From assembly GCA_913043145.1 (NCBI GenBank), contig CAJWLP010000011.1, positions 1-41,550 of the forward strand: a stretch of 41,550 nucleotides of DNA. Direction: 5' to 3'. Positions 16,791-24,918 of the stretch are shown here, one piece after another; positions within the stretch are counted from its first letter, which is position 1; the number at the start of each line of letters is the position of its first letter. Position numbers and translations under genes: made by a program. Below the pieces are notes generated by a model that worked only from the letters and a program-made list of their open reading frames with translations, was not told the origin of the DNA and did no database searches. This DNA is from an uncultured Bacteroidota bacterium. Its GTDB lineage: Bacteria > Bacteroidota > Bacteroidia > NS11-12g > UBA9320.

Positions 16791-17819
16791 TTATTCTCCA
16801 GAGGAGTTTTTTTGCTTCATCATATCCAATGCTACATCCACAATCATATCTTCTTGTCCACCTACCATTTTACGTTTTCCAAGTTCTTGGAGGATGTCTG
16901 CCGTATTAAGTCCGTATTTTTGGGCAGCTCGTTCGCTATGCAATAAAAAGCTAGAGTAGACACCGGCATATCCCAAACTCAAGGTCTCTCGATCTACACG
17001 TACAGGGCGTTTTTGTAAAGGTCGGATGACATCATCTGCCAAGTCCATGAGTTGATTTACATCAGCTTGAGTTTGTTCTCCCATTTTATTCAAGACGGCT
17101 ATCAGTACTTCCAAAGGGCAATTTCCAGCTCCAGCACCCATGCCTGCCAGTGATGCATCTAGTCGATTAGCTCCGTGTTGCATAGCTACAATAGTGTTGG
17201 CAACTCCTAGGCTAAGATTGTGATGGCAGTGAATCCCTATTTCCGTGTCATTGGATAAGGTATCTTGAAATGCTTTCATTCGATCCGCTACTCCATCCAT
17301 CATCAGTGCACCTGCACTATCGGTAACATACACACAGTCAGCTCCATAGCCTTCCATGAGCTTAGCTTGTTCGGCAAGTTTTTTGGGTTCGTTCATGTGA
17401 GCCATCATTAAAAATCCCCCAACATCCATGTCCAAATTTTTAGCGGCTTCGATGTGCTGCTTGCTTACATCTGCCTCCGTACAATGGGTAGCTACCCGCA
17501 CCGATCGAACACCTAGAGCATGAGCTTTTTTCAAATCTTCAATGGTGCCTATACCTGGTAATAGTAAGGTTGTTAGTACTGCATGATTTAGTTCCTCGGC
17601 AATGCCTTCGAGCCAATCCCAGTCGGTATGAGCACCAAACCCATAATTGAAACTTCCACCATTTAATCCATCACCGTGTGCAATTTCTATGGCATCTACG
17701 CCTGCTTGGTCTAAGCCAATAGCAATAGATTTTAGTTCTTTTTTATCATATTGGTGTCTGATGGCGTGCATGCCATCTCGGAGCGTAACGTCTTGTATGT
17801 AAAGTTTCTTTTTACCCAT
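16791..17819 (-). CDS. mhpE: 4-hydroxy-2-oxovalerate aldolase
   Basis: MhpE/DmpG splits 4-hydroxy-2-oxovalerate to pyruvate and acetaldehyde. The 342 residues show the DRE-TIM-type opening [13 protein letters not shown] with catalytic Arg, Asp and His, the [13 protein letters not shown] block, and the metal-binding HCHHN with LGVANT following. It works in a complex with acetaldehyde dehydrogenase, passing acetaldehyde through a tunnel; that is known for DmpFG and inferred here. It is the last gene of a three-gene leftward operon, 2 nt after mhpF. Confidence 0.96.
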   Translation of the reverse strand: MGKKKLYIQDVTLRDGMHAIRHQYDKKELKSIAIGLDQAGVDAIEIAHGDGLNGGSFNYGFGAHTDWDWLEGIAEELNHAVLTTLLLPGIGTIEDLKKAHALGVRSVRVATHCTEADVSKQHIEAAKNLDMDVGGFLMMAHMNEPKKLAEQAKLMEGYGADCVYVTDSAGALMMDGVADRMKAFQDTLSNDTEIGIHCHHNLSLGVANTIVAMQHGANRLDASLAGMGAGAGNCPLEVLIAVLNKMGEQTQADVNQLMDLADDVIRPLQKRPVRVDRETLSLGYAGVYSSFLLHSERAAQKYGLNTADILQELGKRKMVGGQEDMIVDVALDMMKQKNSSGE

Positions 17820-17821
17820 AA

Positions 17822-18769
17822 TTATTCAATCATTTTTTCTCCAACAGCAAGAGCTGCACTAGTCATAATATCAAGGTTACCAGCATATTCGGGAAGGTAG
17901 TGTCCAGCACCGACTACTTGTAAAAGTACCGTTGTTTTTAAACCGTGTTTGTATCCTATCCCTTCAATAAATACGGGCTGATCTTCGGGAATATCATCAA
18001 ATTGAACTTCTTGGTGTAGGGTATATCCAGGGACATATTTTTGAACCTCGGATACCATAGCGTGAATGCTCTCACGAATTGCTTCCCGGTCTGCAGATTC
18101 GCTGAGGGTGAAAACGGTATCTCGCATGACCAATGGAGGTTCTGCAGGATTGAGTATAATAATGGCTTTACCTTGATCTGCTCCCCCAATTTTTTGGATG
18201 GCTTCAGAGGTGGTTTCTGTAAACTCATCAATATTGGCTCGTGTTCCTGGTCCGGCAGACTTACTCGCTATGCTGGCTACAATTTCTCCATAGTGTACAT
18301 GGGCAATTCTACTAACTGCAGCTACTATAGGAATGGTGGCTTGCCCTCCACAAGTAACCATGTTAAAAATTGATTCAGAATGAATATCGGTATCTAAAGA
18401 AAGTTTTTTGCTTAGTTCTGTATCAAAATTGACTGCGGGAATAACATATGGTCCAATTGCAGCTGGGGTGAGGTCAACGACTTTTTTATTAGGAAAAGGC
18501 TTGATTTTTTCTAGGTTATACAAGTGGGCTTTGGCAGAAGTTGCATCAAAAATCACATCAATCTCTTCCCAGATTTTCATTTGAATAAGTCCGTCGATTC
18601 CATCGCTATTGGTTTCAATATCCATACGTTTAGCCCTCGCTAACCCGTCAGAATTTGGGTCTATACCCACTAAACAGCCGACCTCTAGTTCGGAGGAATT
18701 TCGGATGATTTTTATCATTAAATCGGTACCGATGTTTCCACTACCGATGATGGCTGCTTTCTTTTTCAT
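17822..18769 (-). CDS. mhpF: Acetaldehyde dehydrogenase (acetylating)
   Basis: MhpF/DmpF converts acetaldehyde and CoA to acetyl-CoA with NAD. The 315 residues start with the Rossmann motif [13 protein letters not shown]. The [12 protein letters not shown] stretch carries the catalytic Cys, and [19 protein letters not shown] and a C-terminal [20 protein letters not shown] are typical of the family. It is separated by 2 nt from both mhpD and mhpE, so one transcript makes all three in the E. coli gene order D-F-E. Confidence 0.96.
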   Translation of the reverse strand: MKKKAAIIGSGNIGTDLMIKIIRNSSELEVGCLVGIDPNSDGLARAKRMDIETNSDGIDGLIQMKIWEEIDVIFDATSAKAHLYNLEKIKPFPNKKVVDLTPAAIGPYVIPAVNFDTELSKKLSLDTDIHSESIFNMVTCGGQATIPIVAAVSRIAHVHYGEIVASIASKSAGPGTRANIDEFTETTSEAIQKIGGADQGKAIIILNPAEPPLVMRDTVFTLSESADREAIRESIHAMVSEVQKYVPGYTLHQEVQFDDIPEDQPVFIEGIGYKHGLKTTVLLQVVGAGHYLPEYAGNLDIMTSAALAVGEKMIE

Positions 18770-18771
18770 GG

Positions 18772-19566
18772 TTAAGTGATTTGAATGTTTACACTTCCTA
18801 GTCCTTGAATGCTTGCTTCAAAGTGGTCTCCTTTTTCTATTGGAACCATTGGTCCTAATGCACCAGAGAGGAGAATTTCTCCAGCTCTTAGCGGTGTTCC
18901 GTTTTTAGCCATCACTCGAGCGAGCCACAAGGCTGCATTTAGCGGGTTATCCATACATGCACTCCCAATGCCTTCTGACGCTATTTCTCCATTCTTGGTC
19001 ATGGACATAGTACAATTAGGTAGGTCCAGTTCATCAATGTGAACTTTATTTTTGCCCAATACAAAATGACTAGCACTGGCATTGTCAGCTATGGTATCGG
19101 TTATTCGGATGTCCCAGTTTTCAACACGACTTCCAACAATTTCGATGGATGCAGAAACATATTCAATAGCATCAATGAGATCTGTGATGTCAATATCTCC
19201 ATCCAAATCTTTTCCAATCTTAAATGCAATTTCTGCTTCCGCCTTTGGCTGCATCAAATCAGTATAGGTGAGATTCCCTCCATTTTCGATTTGCATGGAT
19301 TCAAATAAGATGCCATAATCGGGTTGATCTACTCCCAATTGTTTTTGAACAGCAAAGGAGGTGAGTCCAATTTTTTTTCCAACTACACGCTCTCCATTTT
19401 CAATACGTTTTTGAATATTGATTTGTTGTACGGCATAAGCTGCTTCAATATCGGTAGCAGTTATTATTGCTCTAACAGGGGCAACGGTTGATTTATTAGC
19501 ATTGGAGTTCCACAGTAATTGAGCTACTTGATTAATATGATTCATTTCTGATTGCGAATATATCAT
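18772..19566 (-). CDS. mhpD: 2-keto-4-pentenoate hydratase
   Basis: MhpD/XylJ/DmpE hydrates 2-hydroxypenta-2,4-dienoate to 4-hydroxy-2-oxovalerate, the substrate of MhpE. The sequence follows E. coli MhpD closely as I recall it: [11 protein letters not shown]...[40 protein letters not shown], and [12 protein letters not shown]. The paralogous decarboxylase (DmpH) is the main alternative. The start is taken as ATG at 19566; a TTG three codons upstream is possible. The mhp genes lack their usual ring-cleavage partners (mhpA, B and C) here. A near-match -7 element TTTATTTG lies at 19605-19598. Confidence 0.92.
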   Translation of the reverse strand: MIYSQSEMNHINQVAQLLWNSNANKSTVAPVRAIITATDIEAAYAVQQINIQKRIENGERVVGKKIGLTSFAVQKQLGVDQPDYGILFESMQIENGGNLTYTDLMQPKAEAEIAFKIGKDLDGDIDITDLIDAIEYVSASIEIVGSRVENWDIRITDTIADNASASHFVLGKNKVHIDELDLPNCTMSMTKNGEIASEGIGSACMDNPLNAALWLARVMAKNGTPLRAGEILLSGALGPMVPIEKGDHFEASIQGLGSVNIQIT

Positions 19567-19642
19567 ATTATACAACCTAACTTAAACCCATTTTATTCAA
19601 ATAAAATAAAATCAAAATGGTGTTTTGTGCGTTACTTATTTA

Positions 19643-20266
19643 GTGAACATCGAGGAACTATACGAACAAAGAAATTATTTAGCTGTGATTAAGCAATTGG
19701 AGGGCAGTTCACAAGAAAATCAATTACCAATTTTGGCATTTTCTTATCAAAAAACTAAGCGTTGGGAAAACGCAATGGAATGTTGGAATCGTTTAATTGC
19801 AAAAAATCCCAATAATGCGGAATACTACAACGAACGGGGAGTGTGCAAATTTAATATGCGATTCAAACATGCAATTCAAGATTTTAACCGTGCAGTCGAG
19901 TTAGAGCCTAACAATCCATATTTCTATAGTTGTAGAGCTTATATAAAAGATAAAACAGGAGACACTGAGGGGAGTGTTGAGGATTACACTAAATCGTTGT
20001 CACTTGATCCTACCGATGCAATAACTATGAATAACCTGGGTTTGGCAGAGCAAAAATTAGGGCATACAGCCAAAGCAAGAGCTCAATTTAAAGCAAGCGA
20101 TGAATTGTTAGGAATCGAAACAATTGATTCAAGAGAAGATCAATCCTCACCGTTATCGTCGTTTAACCAAGTAAAAGAACCATCTACTATTTGGAAAGAA
20201 CTTAGAAAAATGGTCACCTCCAAATCAGGCTTCAAAAAGTTCTGGTCAGAGTTAAGAGGAAAATAA
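19643..20266 (+). CDS. Tetratricopeptide-repeat protein
   Basis: A soluble protein of about 207 residues with three to four TPR units, visible as repeated patterns such as WENAMECWNRLIAKNPNNAEYYNERGVCKFNM, AIQDFNRAVELEPNNPYFYSCRAYIKDKTGD and SVEDYTKSLSLDPTDAITMNNLGLAEQKLGH. A basic C-terminal tail follows (residues about 175-207). TPR arrays bind partner proteins; the partner is not evident. I take GTG at 19643 as start (NIEELYEQRNY...), since the in-frame TTG at 19627 region adds a poor extension. No exact promoter element is visible. It is divergent from mhpD. Confidence 0.85.
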   Translation: MNIEELYEQRNYLAVIKQLEGSSQENQLPILAFSYQKTKRWENAMECWNRLIAKNPNNAEYYNERGVCKFNMRFKHAIQDFNRAVELEPNNPYFYSCRAYIKDKTGDTEGSVEDYTKSLSLDPTDAITMNNLGLAEQKLGHTAKARAQFKASDELLGIETIDSREDQSSPLSSFNQVKEPSTIWKELRKMVTSKSGFKKFWSELRGK

Positions 20267-20313
20267 TTTCATCATTTTTCTTGTAATGTGCACTTATTGT
20301 GTATATTATAATC

Positions 20314-21399
20314 ATGCTTTTGGATAAAAATATTGTCAAACTTTCAAACTTCAATGGACGTAGCTTTCAGCCTTCAATCGACAATGGATTATCTAATCAT
20401 CATTTGAAGGATTTTTGGGACGGCTCATATTTTGATGAAGAATTTTTCATAACAAGTGACAATACAAAACTAGTACCTACTCACCCTAAGTCAATACTTA
20501 ATCGGATAAATGATCCGGACATGGGACCTGTTTGGAGTATGAATCCATATCATAGTTGTGAGAATGGTTGTGTGTATTGTTATGCAAGAATTGCTCATAA
20601 GTATTTGGGGGATTATGCTGGTCATAATTTCGATAAAAGTATACTATATAAATCCAATGCTGTAGAATTGCTTGAGCATAAGTTGAAGAGTAATTCTTGG
20701 AAAGGAGAGAAGATTATAATTAGTGGGAATACAGATTGTTATCAGCCTGCCGAGCATAAATTAAAAATTACACGACGACTTTTAGAGGTTTGTTTGAAGT
20801 ATAATCAACCTGTTGTGATTGTTACTAAAAACGCATTGGTATGTCGAGATATAGATATTTTAAAGAAAATGGCTGTAAAGGGTCTTGTTGAAGTTTGCAT
20901 GTCAATTACTACTTTGGATGAGGACCTGAGAAGAGCTTTAGAACCTCGAACATCCAGTTCAAAAAATAAACTCAAAGTTATTAGAACATTGTCCGAACAT
21001 GGTATTCTTGTCAGTGTTTTATTAGCTCCAATAATACCAGGGCTTAATAGCGATGAAATTTTTAAAATTTGCGAGGCAGTGAGTAATGCGGGTGCTTCAT
21101 TTTTGAATCACACATTATTGCGTTTAAATGGAACAACAGCCTTATTATTTGAAAATTGGATACATAAAACATTTCCTTTCAAAGCATCACGAATATTGCA
21201 TCAGATTGCAGAGGCCCAAGGGGGGAGTTTAAATAAAGATGATTCATCCAATCGAAGGAATAAATCTAGTGCACTAGGACAAACAATACACCAACAGGTT
21301 CGTCTTGCAAAAAATAAATATCAGTTAAACAAACCAAGGCGAAATGTCACTCCACTAAAACTTGGAATCAAACAAACGCCTCAGTTGAACTTATTCTAA
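20314..21399 (+). CDS. Radical SAM protein, PA0069 / SplB-like
   Basis: This 361-residue radical SAM enzyme has the 4Fe-4S motif C-x3-C-x2-C at Cys82, Cys86 and Cys89 (SCENGCVYCYA), SGNTDCYQPAEHK, VVIVTKNALV and LAPIIPGLN. This matches the PA0069 family, which is related to spore photoproduct lyase; its reaction is not known. The last residues are QTPQLNLF, which resembles the bacterial sliding-clamp-binding peptide QL(S/D)LF at a C terminus and would fit a DNA-repair role. That is inference. The start is ATG at 20314, preferred over an in-frame GTG 5 codons upstream. Confidence 0.9.
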   Translation: MLLDKNIVKLSNFNGRSFQPSIDNGLSNHHLKDFWDGSYFDEEFFITSDNTKLVPTHPKSILNRINDPDMGPVWSMNPYHSCENGCVYCYARIAHKYLGDYAGHNFDKSILYKSNAVELLEHKLKSNSWKGEKIIISGNTDCYQPAEHKLKITRRLLEVCLKYNQPVVIVTKNALVCRDIDILKKMAVKGLVEVCMSITTLDEDLRRALEPRTSSSKNKLKVIRTLSEHGILVSVLLAPIIPGLNSDEIFKICEAVSNAGASFLNHTLLRLNGTTALLFENWIHKTFPFKASRILHQIAEAQGGSLNKDDSSNRRNKSSALGQTIHQQVRLAKNKYQLNKPRRNVTPLKLGIKQTPQLNLF

Positions 21400-21418
21400 G
21401 AGCTGGGTTCTTTTTTAA

Positions 21419-21426
21419 TATCTTTG
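21419..21426 (+). promoter_or_regulatory. -7 element for Zn-ribbon/mscS, possibly leaderless
   Basis: TATCTTTG ends 4 bp before the ATG at 21431. The predicted start site falls on or next to the ATG. No other ATG exists in the frame, so either the mRNA is leaderless or this match is chance and transcription starts further upstream. No -33 element at the usual spacing is seen. Confidence 0.4.
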
Positions 21427-21430
21427 CTTC

Positions 21431-21796
21431 ATGGGGTCTAGAGAATGCCTAAATTGTAAGAAGCCATTGATAGGTCGAGCAGATAAGAAATTTTGTGACA
21501 AGCAATGCCGTAATGAATTTAACAACATTCAGTATGGTAGTTCAAACAACTACATTAGAAAAGTCAACCGTATTATTAAGAAGAATAGGTCGATTCTTGC
21601 CGAACTTTGTCCATTAGATAAATCTGTTAAAGTTTCTAAAAAACAATTGACCAAAGAGGGGTTTAGTTTTGAGTATTTTACTTATACTTATACAACAAAA
21701 GCAGAAAAAACCTATCATTTTTGTTATGAATATGGATATTTAGACCTTGGAGATGATTACTTTGCACTTGTCTATAACAAAACGTATACTAAGTAA
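21431..21796 (+). CDS. Small zinc-ribbon protein
   Basis: A 121-residue protein with an N-terminal four-cysteine zinc site, C6-x2-C9 and C22-x3-C26 (ECLNCKKPLIG...KFCDKQCRNEF), then a basic helix (YIRKVNRIIKKNRSILAELC) and a tyrosine-rich C-terminal half (FEYFTYTYTTKAEKTYHFCYEYGYLDL). Proteins of this layout are common conserved hypotheticals in Flavobacteriia. Nucleic-acid or protein binding is plausible but unproven. An MscS channel gene follows after 3 nt, so the two share a transcript. The ATG is the only methionine codon in the frame. Confidence 0.82.
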   Translation: MGSRECLNCKKPLIGRADKKFCDKQCRNEFNNIQYGSSNNYIRKVNRIIKKNRSILAELCPLDKSVKVSKKQLTKEGFSFEYFTYTYTTKAEKTYHFCYEYGYLDLGDDYFALVYNKTYTK

Positions 21797-21799
21797 GTA

Positions 21800-22633
21800 A
21801 TGAAAGATTTTCTTAAAACAGAACTTTTTAAGATTGGGGATCAAGGTTCGGTCACTTTATCAAGCCTCTTATACATAATTATTTCAGGTTTTATTATTTG
21901 GTTTGCATACAAATGGGTTAAGAAGTTAGCTAAATCAGCAGTAAAATCTGGTCGATTGGATAGTGGCAGAGAATTTGCTATTACGCGAATTACCAAATAT
22001 GTATCTATACTCATATTTCTAATCATAGCTCTTGTAGCATTTCATGTGAATTGGACTGGTTTCCTGGCATTAACTCCGCTACTTCTTGGTGTTGGTCTAG
22101 GTTTGCAACAAGTTGCGAATGATCTAGTCTCTGGATTTATTTTACTAGTAGAACCCACCATACGTGTGAATGACATTGTTGAAGTTGATGGTGTAGTAGC
22201 AAAAGTTACTTTAATAGGACTAAGAACATCAAAAGTTACTACTCGTGATGGAATTTCTATGATCATACCCAACCACCAACTAGTCAGTGAGAAACTAATT
22301 AATTGGAGTACAAGTGATACAATTACCCGATTCAAGATTAATGTAGGGGTTGCCTATGGAAGCAATGTGGAGCTTGTGAAAAAGATACTAGAAGAGTGTG
22401 CCTGGAAGCATTCCAAGGTAATTACTAATCCGTCACCTATCGTATTTTTTAAGGATTTTGGTGATTCAAGTCTTGATTTTGAATTGGTGTTTTGGAGTAA
22501 TCAATTATTTCCTATTGATCACGTTATGAGTGATTTAAGATATCAAATAGAGGAGTCATTCCGAGAAAATAATGTCACCATTCCGTTCCCGCAACGCGAT
22601 TTACACATCAAACGAGAGGACTCACTAGGTTAA
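21800..22633 (+). CDS. Small-conductance mechanosensitive channel (MscS family)
   Basis: This 277-residue MscS-type channel releases osmolytes on hypo-osmotic shock from the inner membrane. It has N-terminal membrane helices at about 20-38 and 58-75, and a glycine-rich pore helix LLLGVGLGLQQVANDLVSGFILLVEP. A beta domain (VNDIVEVDGVVAKVTLIGLRTSKVTTRDGISMIIPNHQLV) and a cytoplasmic alpha/beta domain follow. This is the common short form of the family. It starts 3 nt after the Zn-ribbon gene, and its stop is separated by 3 nt from the stop of the convergent beta-barrel gene. Confidence 0.94.
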   Translation: MKDFLKTELFKIGDQGSVTLSSLLYIIISGFIIWFAYKWVKKLAKSAVKSGRLDSGREFAITRITKYVSILIFLIIALVAFHVNWTGFLALTPLLLGVGLGLQQVANDLVSGFILLVEPTIRVNDIVEVDGVVAKVTLIGLRTSKVTTRDGISMIIPNHQLVSEKLINWSTSDTITRFKINVGVAYGSNVELVKKILEECAWKHSKVITNPSPIVFFKDFGDSSLDFELVFWSNQLFPIDHVMSDLRYQIEESFRENNVTIPFPQRDLHIKREDSLG

Positions 22634-22636
22634 AAT

Positions 22637-23263
22637 TTAGGATTTTAGATCGTAAGAAATCCCAACAGTAAATAATCGATTAAACCATCCAACTCTGCCC
22701 CATAATGATGGAGAGTTTGTAGTTACCTGATAATCTCGAATGGAAAAAAGAGAGTAGGAGTGCCTCAAATCAATATTTGTTCGCTTGTTTAAGGCATAAG
22801 AACCTCCTAGGTGAAAGCCAATTTCTGTTTTTTTAAGCCTATCTATTTTAGTTTTTCTGCCATTTTCGTCCCGCTCATTGAAAGTATTTACTCCCAGAGA
22901 TAGTCCTCCATAGGGTTCAATTTTTTTCCAACCAAGGTATTTAACTAGAAAAGGAACTTCAAGGTAGTGGTAATTCAAGTCAATGGTTTCTGTTGGTGGC
23001 CCTTCAGGGTCAATCACTTTCTTTGAACCTTTCATACTGTATCGGATTTCAAAGGCAGACTCCCAATCCGAATTAATGGGTCTGTTTATTTGAATGCCTG
23101 CATTAACTCCAAGCTTATTATATCCTGCAAATTGGTCGCCGTCCACTTGACTGAAATTTGCTCCTACCAATAATTGAGCTCCAAAGTCTTGTGCATAAGA
23201 CATAGAACAGCTTAACAAAAAGGAATAAATTATGTATTTAAGGAGTAGATTTTTTAACATCAT
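22637..23263 (-). CDS. Outer membrane beta-barrel protein (PorT-like)
   Basis: This 208-residue protein has a signal peptide (LLKYIIYSFLLSCSMSYAQ, cleavage likely after AQ). Alternating strands follow, such as AQLLVGANFSQVDGD, LGVNAGIQINRPI, FEIRYSMKGSK, YLEVPFLVKYLG, PYGGLSLGVN and FTVGISYDL. This fits the porin-family/PorT beta-barrel group of Bacteroidota and an outer membrane location. The function is unknown. The start overlaps the stop of the upstream dehydrogenase as ATGA; a second ATG follows at once, so 23263 or 23260 could be used. Confidence 0.85.
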   Translation of the reverse strand: MMLKNLLLKYIIYSFLLSCSMSYAQDFGAQLLVGANFSQVDGDQFAGYNKLGVNAGIQINRPINSDWESAFEIRYSMKGSKKVIDPEGPPTETIDLNYHYLEVPFLVKYLGWKKIEPYGGLSLGVNTFNERDENGRKTKIDRLKKTEIGFHLGGSYALNKRTNIDLRHSYSLFSIRDYQVTTNSPSLWGRVGWFNRLFTVGISYDLKS

Positions 23264-24801
23264 AAGTCAAATTTAATTCCTTGAGCAAGAGGCAAATCTG
23301 TACCGTAATTGATTGTGTTTGTTTGACGACGCATGTATTTTTTCCATGCATCAGACCCACTCTCTCTTCCTCCACCCGTTTCTTTTTCGCCTCCGAATGC
23401 TCCGCCGATTTCTGCTCCACTTGTTCCTATGTTTACGTTGGCAATTCCACAATCGCTTCCTACTGCACTCAAAAATCGTTCAGCTTCTTGAATATTATCT
23501 GTAAAAATAGCTGAACTTAAGCCCTGTTTTACATCGTTTTGAAGTTGGATGGCCTCATCTAATGTTTGATAAGGAATTAGATAAACAATTGGTCCAAAGG
23601 TTTCTTTTTGAACAATCTCAAAATGATTTTTGGCAGTAGCAATGCATGGATTTACATAGCAACCCCCTTCATAACCTTTGCCAGAAAGTACTTCACCACC
23701 TATTAATACTTCACCTCCTTCATCTTGAACTGCTTGTACTGCATGGGTAAATGTTGCTACAGCATCGCCATCTATCAATGGTCCTACATGATTTTTTTCG
23801 TCAAGTGGATTACCAATTCTCAGTTGTCCGTATGCCTTGACTAACTTATTTTTAAATGTATCAAAAATAGATTCATGAATAAGGAGCCTTCGAGTACTGG
23901 TGCATCGTTGTCCAGCTGTTCCCACACAACCAAAAACAGCAGCAATGAGAGCATTATCCAAGTTGGCATGTTCAGATATAATGACAGCGTTGTTGCCTCC
24001 AAGCTCTAAAAGTGAGCTCCCTAATCGAGCACCAACTACTTCGCTTACCCTTTTCCCCATTCGGGTACTTCCTGTGGCACTAACCATTGGAATTCGCTTG
24101 TCTTTTGCCATTTGTTCTCCAATTCTATAATCTCCAATTACTAAATTAAAAATGCCTTCAGGTAGCTTATTTTCAGTGATTACACTTTCTAATAAACGAT
24201 GACAAGCAATAGCTGTTAAAGGTGTTTTTTCGCTTGGTTTCCAGACACATACATCACCACAAACTGCAGCTATCATACTGTTCCATGCCCAAACAGCAAC
24301 GGGGAAATTAAATGCAGATATAATACCAATAATACCCAATGGATGCCATTGTTCATACATGCGATGATTTGGTCGCTCGCTATGCATGGTGAGACCATAC
24401 AGTTGTCTAGATAATCCTACAGCAAAATCACAGATATCAATCATTTCTTGGACTTCTCCTAATCCCTCTTGATAGCTTTTACCCATTTCTAGGCTTACCA
24501 ATTTCCCCAAGTCTTCCTTGTGAGCTCTAAGCTTTAGGCCATATTGTCTTACAATTGACCCTCGTTCAGGAGCTGGAACAGTTTTCCAAAATTCAGCCGC
24601 TTTTTGAGCTTTTAGAATTAGGTTTTCATAATCACCCTCACTGGCATATATTACTTCACCTAATTGGGCCCCATCAACGGGGGAATATACTTTCTTAGTT
24701 TGAGTATTAGTGGAAGTTAGCCATTGAGTGCCAGTACAAATACTTGCATTAGCAGAAGTGATATTTAAATTATTAAGCAGTTCTTTGGTTGATTCTAACA
24801 T
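23260..24801 (-). CDS. ALDH7-type aldehyde dehydrogenase (L-piperidine-6-carboxylate / aminoadipate semialdehyde dehydrogenase-like)
   Basis: This 513-residue NAD-dependent aldehyde dehydrogenase matches the ALDH7/AmaB group, which oxidises alpha-aminoadipate semialdehyde in lysine breakdown. Visible features are the SAFNFPVAVWAWN segment, KPSEKTPLTA, the catalytic Glu in LELGGNNA, the catalytic Cys in TAGQRCTSTRRL, KETFGPIVYLIPY and the C-terminal GGGRESGSDAWKKYMRRQT. No other lysine-degradation gene is near. The gene has a good promoter ending 16 bp upstream and is coupled by ATGA to the downstream barrel gene, whose link to the pathway is unclear. Confidence 0.92.
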   Translation of the reverse strand: MLESTKELLNNLNITSANASICTGTQWLTSTNTQTKKVYSPVDGAQLGEVIYASEGDYENLILKAQKAAEFWKTVPAPERGSIVRQYGLKLRAHKEDLGKLVSLEMGKSYQEGLGEVQEMIDICDFAVGLSRQLYGLTMHSERPNHRMYEQWHPLGIIGIISAFNFPVAVWAWNSMIAAVCGDVCVWKPSEKTPLTAIACHRLLESVITENKLPEGIFNLVIGDYRIGEQMAKDKRIPMVSATGSTRMGKRVSEVVGARLGSSLLELGGNNAVIISEHANLDNALIAAVFGCVGTAGQRCTSTRRLLIHESIFDTFKNKLVKAYGQLRIGNPLDEKNHVGPLIDGDAVATFTHAVQAVQDEGGEVLIGGEVLSGKGYEGGCYVNPCIATAKNHFEIVQKETFGPIVYLIPYQTLDEAIQLQNDVKQGLSSAIFTDNIQEAERFLSAVGSDCGIANVNIGTSGAEIGGAFGGEKETGGGRESGSDAWKKYMRRQTNTINYGTDLPLAQGIKFDL

Positions 24802-24817
24802 GATAATTGATTCTACA

Positions 24818-24846
24818 CAAATGTATTAATTTGAAGTTCATGGCAA
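24818..24846 (-). promoter_or_regulatory. Promoter for the ALDH7-type gene
   Basis: On the minus strand TTG (24846-24844), 18 bp, then TACATTTG (24825-24818) form a full match. The predicted leader is about 10 nt before the ATG at 24801. Confidence 0.65.
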
Positions 24847-24899
24847 GGTGATGAGAAATTGATTGAGTCATTTATGATGGGCTTATAATAGCAAATTCT

Positions 24900-24907
24900 T
24901 AAGTTTG
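24900..24907 (+). promoter_or_regulatory. -7 element for pepP
   Basis: TAAGTTTG is an exact TAnnTTTG match ending 11 bp before the ATG at 24919, predicting a leader of about 5 nt. No good -33 element at the normal spacing is seen. Confidence 0.48.
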
Positions 24908-24918
24908 CAATCATAATT

